The notes under the pieces are model-generated. The model did no database searches, was not told where the DNA came from, and worked only from the letters and a program-made list of their open reading frames with translations. The position numbers were made by a program, and so were the translations under genes. Positions 26,408-34,152 of a DNA stretch of 64,000 bases are shown one piece after another (position 1 is the stretch's first letter; every line of letters begins with the position of its first letter). Origin of the DNA: Pycnococcus provasolii (taxonomy: Eukaryota; Chlorophyta; Pseudoscourfieldiophyceae; Pseudoscourfieldiales). The DNA lies in the NCBI GenBank assembly GCA_049487715.1, contig CP150559.1:496001-560000 (forward strand), written 5' to 3'.

Positions 26408-29400
26408 ATGAAAGCTCCGTGGAAGCGCACCTCAAGACAAGCACAAGCAAATACCAATGCCATTTTAGTATCAGCGAATACGCCGGAGTACTTGATTGTA
26501 CACGCCTTCCAGAACGGGTACTTGAATGATGACTATTTGGCATTATTGTTGGCATCTTCATCTTCAACATCAACATCAACATCAACATCAACGCATACTC
26601 TTCGTCAACCTCCAATCACAGCAACCACTTCTTCCGCGCATAACAACAACTCCTCTCAGGATCACGTATCCTCAGGATCAGCTAACAAGGAAGAAGATCA
26701 ACCTGTGACTGCTGTGTCAGACGCCCAAGTAATCTTGCAAGAGCAAAAGAAAAACGATGACTTAAGCAAACAACTCAAGCACGCGCACGAGTGTCTCGGC
26801 GTGCTCGAGTACGAGCTGCGCGTTGCAAAGGAAGACTTGGAGGCGGCGAGAAAGGATACCAACGCACCAGCACCTGAACCGCCATCGACAGCCTCGACAA
26901 GCAACGACGACGACGACGACGCAGACGACGACGACGACAACGCCTCAGCGGCGACACCCACGACGAAAAGGCAGAAAAGCGATATCGCTCTCGTCGACCG
27001 CGCCGTCGCTGCGCACCTCGCAGCCAGAGGGTACAGCCTGTCGCTCATGGCATTTCGCGACGAGTCGAGCCGTGCGCAGATGAATACGCTGCGAGCCACC
27101 GACGAGGTGTGGGCTCAGGAAGGCTTGCTCGACTGGATGCTGTTTCGACAAAACGGCGTCTCACCCGACGAAGCAAAGGCACTGCGCGAGACAAACGCGA
27201 ACCTCGCTGAGCAGGCGGCGGCAGCGACGGCGGAGCGGGACACCGCGTTAGCACGTGCGGAACATGCAAATGTCGCCGCGGATGAGGCGAGGGTGGAGGC
27301 GGAACGCAGCCAGCGCGAATTGCGCGACGCGCACGTACGTCTCGAGCAGCTGTCGCTGCAAAACCAGCAGCAAGCAGAGGCGGCAACATCTATCGCAGCG
27401 GCGTCGGCGGCGGCGGCGGCGGCGGAGACCACCTCGGCGGCACCGGCTCCAGCCTCAGCAGCAGCAGCAGCAGCAGCCTCAGCAGCAGCAGCAGCAGCGT
27501 CAGCGTCGCAAAGCAAAGGCGACAAGCGACTCATTGTCGAGGTACTTGTTGACGCACTTGCCGACCTTCTCCCCCACGTGCTTGTTGCGGAGCGCACCCG
27601 TCTGCTCCCGCTTATGCTTGCTGGCGCCGTAAACCACCCCACGAGCGCCGCACGCATTTCTGCGACGCAGCTCATGATGCGGCTTGCGAAGCGGCCTGAC
27701 GAAGCACAGCGACGCGCTGCGGCGGAGGCTGTCGCGGACGTGGCGCGACGGGGATCGGTTCAGAGATTCGAGGAGGAGGTGCTCCCTGTCCTGAAGGCTG
27801 CCATCGACGACAAGTACGTCGAGCGAAGGCGGCTTGCTGCTGAAGCATGCCGCACGCTATCGATTGCGCTGACGCCCGAGGCATCGATGACGCTCCTACC
27901 CATTCTCAGGAGATTGGCCTCCGACGAGAACTTTGCAGTGCGCAAGGATGCGGTGGCCGGTGGTGTGGCGCTCATGGAATCTCTGCAAAGCAGCGACGAT
28001 CGAGCGGGACACGACACGTCGGGCATCGTAGATTTCGTTTGCGAGCTGCTCGCCGACACCGACGACGAGGTTGCGGACTTCGCGCGCTCGGTGCTCCTTC
28101 CATCCTTCGTGCGCTGCTGGTGCGGCTCCTCCTCAGCGGCCACGACCACATCGCAGAACGCTGTTCTCCACGAGATGCTCCTTCCCGCGCTCTCCAAGCG
28201 CCTGGACGCGATCATTGAAGTGGCGCCAATCTCGTCGCGTGGTGGCGAGCCACGCTCGTTCCACGTTGGTGGCACGCAGGCTGCCGAGCACGATGCGCAG
28301 TACTCGTGCCGTGCTCTCGACGATCGCATGCGAGCGAGCGTGTGCGGCGTACTGAAGACTTTCGAGCGACTCGTTCCATTGTTGAGCGAGGAAGCTGCCC
28401 TTGAGCGCAGCCTTGACGACAGTGGCGACAGCAAGAACAATGACGACGACGACGACGAAACTAATAAGGCTGATCGGCGGAGGCGAAGCCAGCTGGCGGC
28501 ATTCGAGAAACACATCGCCTCACGCGCATCTGGCACGGCGACAACGCCGTGGCCGACGATAGACGCATCGCTGGACACAATGCTAGGGAGCACATTCCGC
28601 GCACTGCTAGCTGTGGACGCGAACGAGCTTGCCGTTCGCCGTTCCTCCGTCTCATTTCTGCGCGAGCTTTGTGGACGATGGGGATGTGGCACGTCGCTCG
28701 TCGTGCCGCTGGCTGCAAACGCGTGCGCACTGCCCATTGAAGCGATTGTTAAGGATGCCGGGATGGTGGCGACGACGGTTCCGCCACCGGCGTCGTTTGC
28801 ATGGCCACCAGCGGCATGCCACAGGCCGCTCGGGGCGTGGAGTGCAAGCCACCGACCTGCGACAAGGGAGGCGGCTGCTCACGCACGCTCCGCCCTTCTG
28901 CCAGTTCTCGTCGCGGGCGTGCTTGTGGACGACTCAGTCGTGTTCCACGCGATCACATCCTTCGCGCGCATTTCCACCGCAACAGATGATCCGTCGCGAG
29001 TGGGCTTCCCGAGCACGGTATGGTCAATTCTTGTGGGCTTCGTGCTTGGATACGAGGATCTGCACAAAGGATTTTTGGATGCTCTGCGCGTGCTGTCTTC
29101 CGACGGCGAGGTGGCGGAGGCTCGGGAGGTGGCGGCGATGCTTTGCGCTGAGGCTGTGCCGTACGTGGATGAGGCTCGTCGTGTGAGCGTTCTCGTTCCC
29201 TGCCTGGAGGGTCTCGTTGGAGATGGAGAGGGCAATCATGACGGCAATGGCGGCGGCGTGCGCCTGAGCGCGGCGAGCGCTCTCGCGGAGATGCTGAAGC
29301 AGGCTGACGGCGATGACGAAGATGGCGGTGGGAAGGCCGCCTCTGAGGCCCGTCGTCTTCTCGACATTCTGATCGAACGTCCCGAAACGGCGACGACGAT

Positions 29401-29917
29401 ACTGATCACGCTCAGCAGCAATTTGGCTGGTGCCGCACAGTCTCCTCGCCACGTGGTTCTGTACGTGATGAGTCGCATTCAGCTCATGATAGCGACGCAC
29501 GGCACCTCTCCCGGCGTGGTGCGTGCCGCCTTCGAGGCAACGCGGTCTCTGGAGGCGGAGGTGGACAAGTCGGATTCCGAATTGTGCCTTCACTGGAATG
29601 CCGCGCTAAGTGCGCTCGTTCATGCAAGCGAGGGTGTGCTGGATGCCAGCAGTCGTGACGTGTTAGGTGCGATGATGTCAGACGACCACCGTCAAGCCGC
29701 TGTATTCCCCGCACCTGCTGCTGCAGCGATTCCTGCTGCTCCCCCTCCTCTTAAGGTACCCTCCGGAATGTCCACCGAAGACCCTGAGGTGGCTGCCGCT
29801 ATAGAGGCTGCTCAGGCTCACGCACAATCTAAGCAGCAGCAGCAGCAGCCAACCAAGACGAATGGTGGATTTGGCACACGTTTCATGAGCCGCATGCGCG
29901 GAGGAGGCGACAATTAA
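26408..29917 (+). CDS. RELCH-like LisH / coiled-coil / HEAT-repeat protein
   Basis: Predicted 1169 residues with the RELCH (KIAA1468) and plant HEAT-repeat homologue layout. There is a degenerate first LisH-like segment (residues 20-50), a second LisH motif at about 195-225 (AVAAHLAARGYSLSLMAFRD), a coiled coil at about 255-330, an Ala-rich linker, and HEAT repeats from about 370 to 1100. The family-typical block is LVDALADLLPHVLVAERTRL and RPDEAQRRAAAEAVADVARR, continuing into YVERRRLAAEACRTL. Human RELCH binds RAB11 and helps tether recycling endosomes to the trans-Golgi for cholesterol transfer; the algal role is inferred only from homology. The gene starts about 40 bp after the poly-T tract, so the true 5' end could lie in poorly assembled sequence. 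Confidence 0.82.
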   Translation: MKAPWKRTSRQAQANTNAILVSANTPEYLIVHAFQNGYLNDDYLALLLASSSSTSTSTSTSTHTLRQPPITATTSSAHNNNSSQDHVSSGSANKEEDQPVTAVSDAQVILQEQKKNDDLSKQLKHAHECLGVLEYELRVAKEDLEAARKDTNAPAPEPPSTASTSNDDDDDADDDDDNASAATPTTKRQKSDIALVDRAVAAHLAARGYSLSLMAFRDESSRAQMNTLRATDEVWAQEGLLDWMLFRQNGVSPDEAKALRETNANLAEQAAAATAERDTALARAEHANVAADEARVEAERSQRELRDAHVRLEQLSLQNQQQAEAATSIAAASAAAAAAETTSAAPAPASAAAAAAASAAAAAASASQSKGDKRLIVEVLVDALADLLPHVLVAERTRLLPLMLAGAVNHPTSAARISATQLMMRLAKRPDEAQRRAAAEAVADVARRGSVQRFEEEVLPVLKAAIDDKYVERRRLAAEACRTLSIALTPEASMTLLPILRRLASDENFAVRKDAVAGGVALMESLQSSDDRAGHDTSGIVDFVCELLADTDDEVADFARSVLLPSFVRCWCGSSSAATTTSQNAVLHEMLLPALSKRLDAIIEVAPISSRGGEPRSFHVGGTQAAEHDAQYSCRALDDRMRASVCGVLKTFERLVPLLSEEAALERSLDDSGDSKNNDDDDDETNKADRRRRSQLAAFEKHIASRASGTATTPWPTIDASLDTMLGSTFRALLAVDANELAVRRSSVSFLRELCGRWGCGTSLVVPLAANACALPIEAIVKDAGMVATTVPPPASFAWPPAACHRPLGAWSASHRPATREAAAHARSALLPVLVAGVLVDDSVVFHAITSFARISTATDDPSRVGFPSTVWSILVGFVLGYEDLHKGFLDALRVLSSDGEVAEAREVAAMLCAEAVPYVDEARRVSVLVPCLEGLVGDGEGNHDGNGGGVRLSAASALAEMLKQADGDDEDGGGKAASEARRLLDILIERPETATTILITLSSNLAGAAQSPRHVVLYVMSRIQLMIATHGTSPGVVRAAFEATRSLEAEVDKSDSELCLHWNAALSALVHASEGVLDASSRDVLGAMMSDDHRQAAVFPAPAAAAIPAAPPPLKVPSGMSTEDPEVAAAIEAAQAHAQSKQQQQQPTKTNGGFGTRFMSRMRGGGDN

Positions 29918-30041
29918 GTGGAAAAGGCACTGTATTTGTAGATTTCTCACATTTGTACTCGACACCGTAAAAAGCCCCAAAAATGTCGTCACGTAAATAT
30001 GTCCTTCTCATTTCTTTTTTGAGTTTTTTCCTTTTTTATGT

Positions 30042-31706
30042 ATGGCTCCTTCCTCAATTCGCTTGCATCCAATCCGCCGCTACGTCAAGGCGCTTCCGCC
30101 ACATCGCGCGCGCTACGTCTTCGCAGCATGGAGAGCGATCTTTCTGGCGGCGCTTGCCGCGATGGTAGCTGCGGCGCTCGCGCTGAGACGCTCCGGTGAT
30201 CAGGCGTTCATTCTTCTTGGCATCGTATTAGCGGTGATAGTTGCATGGTGTGTATCATGGGCGTCGACGCGCGTACACTTGCCTGCAGCAGCAGCGTGGT
30301 TCACACAACACAACATACGCGTTGCACGCATTGCGACTGCGTGCATTGCCCTCGTTTTGTTTGTTGTCTGGATCGCGCTGGACACATCTCAGCGTTCGGC
30401 ATCAAACTTTGTCGCACTCGGCGGCTACGTCGCTTGTGTTGCTCTCTCGCTCGCGCTGTCGAACGCGCCTCTGCACGTATTGACCACGGAGCGCGGCGCG
30501 TGGCCTGTAGTATCGGGCACGATCGCACAGCTCACGCTCGGCATTTTGATCCTCCGCACGAAAGCGGGCTACGCGTTGTTTGCGTGGTTTGGTGAGCAGG
30601 TGGAAATCTTCTTCCGATATTCCGAGCAAGGCGCCATCTTCCTCTTTGGTGACGACCTCGTGAACATGGAGAACGGTCCTGCATTCCTTGTCGCCATGAT
30701 CGGAGTCGCATTTTTTGGCGCTTTCGCCGAGCTCGGCATATACCTGGGAATTACCCAAGCTGTGATTGGCGGTCTTGCGGCAGCACTGCGAATCGGGATG
30801 GGCATCTCGAGCGTTGAAGCTGTGAATGCGGCGGCAAATATCTTCGTCGGTTCAGTCAATACACCGCAAATGATCAAGCCATATTTATTGACGCTAACCA
30901 ACAGCGAGCTTTTTTGCGTATTGACAGCGGGCTATGCTACCACAGCAGGCGCAATTTTCGGCGTGTACATTAGCTTTGGCGTTTCACCCACTCATTTGAT
31001 AGCAGCAAGCGTGGTGTCTGCCCCGGCGGCAATTCTTATCGCAAAGATCATGCATCCCGCAGATCTGTTGGAGACACCACCAACAACGGAGGAGAATAAT
31101 AACAATCGTGCGTCGATTTCCTCCTCCTCTGGACCACGCGACGAGACTTTGACGACGACGACTGATAAAGATGATGGGTGCACGTACGAGAGCGCGACGG
31201 AGGCATTCGCAGCGGGGATTACGGACGCCATATCGCTCATCCTGTCGATTGTTTTTTTCGTCAGCGTGTTCATCTCCACCGTCGCGTTCGTGGATGGCGT
31301 GCTTGGCTGGCTCGGTTCGATGGTGGGCGCGCCGTACGTAAACTTGGAGTATTTGCTGTCATACGCCATGTTCCCCTTCGCTGTGCTGATGGGCGTTCCC
31401 ATATCCGACGCGCGAGATGTTGCGCTGCTTCTGGCTCAAAAGACTGTGGTGAACGAGCTCTACGCGTATCGCACGCTCGGTCAAATGATGAGCGGCGCGA
31501 CTCCTCTGTCGCGTCGTGCGGAGATCATCGCAACGTGGGCGTTGTGTGGATTTTCGAATGTGGGTCAATGTGGCATCTTGCTTGGCGCGTATCGAAGTCT
31601 CGCGCCAAGTCGCGTAAAAACTGTCGCCGCACTCGTCTGGCCTTCTCTAATCGCGGGATGGCTTGCCTGCGTGATGACGGCGTGCGTCGCCGGATGGCTC
31701 CTATAG
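30042..31706 (+). CDS. Concentrative nucleoside transporter (CNT/SLC28 family)
   Basis: Predicted 554-residue polytopic membrane protein. Family signatures: SSVEAVNAAANIFVGSVNTP, MIKPYLLTLTNSEL, TAGYATTAGAIFGVYISFGV, HLIAASVVSAPAAILIAKIM, and in the C-terminal half FPFAVLMGVPISDA and WALCGFSNVGQCGILLG. CNTs import nucleosides using a sodium or proton gradient. The substrate-loop Glu of many CNTs (GQTEAP) is replaced here by GSVNTP, which may alter nucleoside or ion selectivity; this is worth noting but does not change the family call. A Ser/Thr-rich acidic loop of about 40 residues is inserted before the SATEAFAAGITDAI helix. TGTAA follows the stop at 31708. Confidence 0.9.
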   Translation: MAPSSIRLHPIRRYVKALPPHRARYVFAAWRAIFLAALAAMVAAALALRRSGDQAFILLGIVLAVIVAWCVSWASTRVHLPAAAAWFTQHNIRVARIATACIALVLFVVWIALDTSQRSASNFVALGGYVACVALSLALSNAPLHVLTTERGAWPVVSGTIAQLTLGILILRTKAGYALFAWFGEQVEIFFRYSEQGAIFLFGDDLVNMENGPAFLVAMIGVAFFGAFAELGIYLGITQAVIGGLAAALRIGMGISSVEAVNAAANIFVGSVNTPQMIKPYLLTLTNSELFCVLTAGYATTAGAIFGVYISFGVSPTHLIAASVVSAPAAILIAKIMHPADLLETPPTTEENNNNRASISSSSGPRDETLTTTTDKDDGCTYESATEAFAAGITDAISLILSIVFFVSVFISTVAFVDGVLGWLGSMVGAPYVNLEYLLSYAMFPFAVLMGVPISDARDVALLLAQKTVVNELYAYRTLGQMMSGATPLSRRAEIIATWALCGFSNVGQCGILLGAYRSLAPSRVKTVAALVWPSLIAGWLACVMTACVAGWLL

Positions 31707-31796
31707 TGGTGTAACTGTGTAAGTTATATTTGCAACAAAACTCGACATTTATTGTTTTCATCATCATTTATTACGTTATTACTATTGAGTGTTCAC

Positions 31797-32804
31797 TCAA
31801 CAGTCGACTAGAGACCGAGGGCTAATGTCGTTGTTCTTTGTGGCATGCAGCAGTGTGCGCACGAGCGCGTCCGCGGTCGCATTCAGCTGCGCGTCACGAG
31901 AGATCGTCGCATTTCCATCAATATCGCGCGATCGTCCACTCGGATCGTAGCTGCCAAATTGCTGATGATTGCCTCCTATGATGCTCGTGAATGTCGTGTG
32001 CACGGGAAGCCGATTCAGGTTGTCGACAAAATTCGTCAAATTCATCGAAAGATCACGATTTCCTGTAATGACGGCAGCGTGAAGGTGGTCATCTCCCTCG
32101 AATTTTGGCACTGGGATCGTTTCCGGACACTGAAGCAAGTCCTTGATGTACGAGCCAATCACGCCGAGCGCGACGACGCGCGGACTTGTGCCACACAACA
32201 AGGTTGCTGCCGCAGCATAGCCCGCTCCTACAGCGCCGTAAGAATGACCTGCGACCATCCAAGCCGTCACGTTGGGGAAGAAGGCGTTCGTGACCGCTTC
32301 TAGCGTCATCCCATTGCAGTCTGTTGCCAAATCATTGGGGAAGACGGGCACGATCACGTTGACACCACGCGAAGCGAGCTTGCTCGCGAGAACGCTGTAG
32401 GATCTCGGATCCACGAATGCGCCGTTGTAGAGAACAATTCCCATGATGTCGCTCGTCGTCGTATTCGCCATCACCGTCGTCGCTGGCCACGCAAATGCGC
32501 ACGTCGTGCAGTTGCCTTGCATTTCCCACGCCTTGAATCGTAGTTTGGATACGCAGTCATCGTCGCACGCGTACGGCATGGCTTTGAGCGCTTCGGGTAG
32601 TGGCGAGGACGTGTAATTGGGCTCGCCCTTTCCGTTCGAGTAGTACGAGACGGGGAGCGGCTGAGCTTCCACCACTCCTACTGCTGGAGCACCATCATGA
32701 TGATGATGACGATGATGATAGAGGGGCCGCAGCACTGCCGATGGCGTGATGACGGCGAGAAGCAGCGTCAAAGTTACCCGGGCCAAGGATGTTGTTGACG
32801 CCAT
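31797..32804 (-). CDS. Secreted alpha/beta hydrolase
   Basis: Predicted 335 residues with an N-terminal signal peptide (TLLLAVITPSAVL) followed by a His-rich patch. The catalytic domain has VLYNGAFVDPRSYSVLASKL (oxyanion side), RGVNVIVPVFP, the nucleophile elbow GHSYG, a candidate acid in ITGNRDLSMN, and the terminal His in IIGGNHQQFGSYDPSGRSRD. This is the arrangement of the abhydrolase_5 family, many bacterial members of which show GGNHAQFG. Substrate unknown. Several N-x-S/T sites (NYTS, NCTT, NVTA, NLTN, NATIS) suggest glycosylation in the secretory pathway or vacuole. It is convergent with the nucleoside transporter, 90 bp apart. Confidence 0.85.
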   Translation of the reverse strand: MASTTSLARVTLTLLLAVITPSAVLRPLYHHRHHHHDGAPAVGVVEAQPLPVSYYSNGKGEPNYTSSPLPEALKAMPYACDDDCVSKLRFKAWEMQGNCTTCAFAWPATTVMANTTTSDIMGIVLYNGAFVDPRSYSVLASKLASRGVNVIVPVFPNDLATDCNGMTLEAVTNAFFPNVTAWMVAGHSYGAVGAGYAAAATLLCGTSPRVVALGVIGSYIKDLLQCPETIPVPKFEGDDHLHAAVITGNRDLSMNLTNFVDNLNRLPVHTTFTSIIGGNHQQFGSYDPSGRSRDIDGNATISRDAQLNATADALVRTLLHATKNNDISPRSLVDC

Positions 32805-32994
32805 GGATTGGAAGAAGGATGAATTGAGAGGATATCGCGAAGTGAACTAACTGTGTGAAAAATGAAAATGTGCCGTACACTTTATTTTCACCCACTCGGT
32901 CGGGGCGCGGGGGTCGAAACAAGTGGTTTGCGCTCTATTCTGGGATACCTCGTTGGACCATTTCCCATAAAAGGAGAAATTGCGGGAAGCCCCT

Positions 32995-33004
32995 CGGGAT
33001 CCCG
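32995..33004. promoter_or_regulatory. CGGGATCCCG palindrome upstream of the hydrolase
   Basis: Third copy of the 10-bp palindrome, 191 bp upstream of the hydrolase ATG at 32804. Confidence 0.3.
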
Positions 33005-33090
33005 CTCGAACATACAGCAAATAAAGTGTGCAATCAATCGTGCCAGATAAGGTGTCTGCGAGCGAGCTCGTCGAGTGCTTCGCGCGGAAG

Positions 33091-33768
33091 CATGAAGCGT
33101 GAAGACACTAGGATCGCGAGTGAGTACGCGCACATACTCGACGACGACGACGGCTACTACTACCTTGGCACCGCCGGTCGTCCGAATCCGCCGGATAGGA
33201 GGAGGTGGACGTGGGAGGCGGATGGGTGGACGCCGACGTACGAGGGACTCCGTTTCTTGACGCAACGCACATGGGAGTGCGAGATGAGCAGATCGCAAAG
33301 CAACCGAAGCTATTCACGTACAGCGTCGAGCAAAAGGATCCTGGCGTGCGCAACGCGCACGCATGCCGCTGCCTCCCGGCACTGTCGTGGGCTCGTGCCA
33401 GGCTCGAAGTTTTACGCAACGCGTGCACGGCTGGGGGAACGCCTTCTTGCCCCCGAATTGGGACACGTTCTAGGGTGTAGCCCCAACCCGGGCAGGCGGG
33501 TTTGCACCTACTGCAGGAGGAGGACGGACCGACGGAGCTCCCCCCCCTCCTCATTGACTCGATCATGGACGTGGACGTGTTTGAGGACGACAACGACATG
33601 GACAACAACAATGGACCTTTGGACCTGCGCGATACTTTACAGGATAGGAGGAACGTGTACTTAAAAGGTACGAGACTACGAGCTATCATGACGACAAGCG
33701 AACAAGCCACGCACCTTCTCAGGGTGACGGCGATGGATGGGGCCCATAGCAAAACACAAGCGCTATGA
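33091..33768 (+). pseudogene. Disrupted coding stretch, family unknown
   Basis: Protein-like pieces occur in shifting plus-strand frames. A first part runs from ATG 33091 (EDTRIASEYAHILDDDDG and a Trp-rich WTWEADGWTPTYEG). A second frame carries GTPFLDATHMGVRDEQIAKQ and KLFTYSVEQKDPGVRNAHA. A third carries PPGTVVGSCQARSFTQRVHG and ends NAFLPPNWDTF stop. An acidic stretch follows (SIMDVDVFEDDNDMDNNN and LDLRDTLQDRRNVYLKGTR). No frame alone is convincing. Short introns, frameshift decay or sequence errors could explain this. No similarity is recognised. Confidence 0.35.
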
Positions 33769-34152
33769 TGGTGGCACCCTAAAATTTGGCCAAAAAGGTC
33801 GACTCTCACGTGAAACCCTACGCCCCAAAAAGGGAAGTTCCCTTAAAAGCCCTTGAATCTACGGGGAGGACCCCAGGGAGGGTTTTGTGAGAGGGAATTT
33901 GCCTAAAGAAGGGGATACAGGCTTGAACTCTACGACGCTCGAGCCTCCTCAAGGGTCCCCCCCGAAACCGGTATCCCCCCGGGCACCCCCCGGACCCGGA
34001 CCCTTGCGTGTTTTCTTTGAGGGGGAAACAAAACAGTTCGATCCGCCGCCACCCGCCATTCGGACATCATTCGCGTTCTCATTGCGGCATCATTGGGCTG
34101 TGGCGTCTTCTCTTTATCTGTCCTCCTCCTTACTTTTTAGCTTTTCTACCCC
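33769..34152. other. Intergenic spacer before eIF3c
   Basis: No gene seen. Contains CCCCCGGG-type patches similar to those near 5770-5815 and the T-rich eIF3c leader. Confidence 0.5.
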
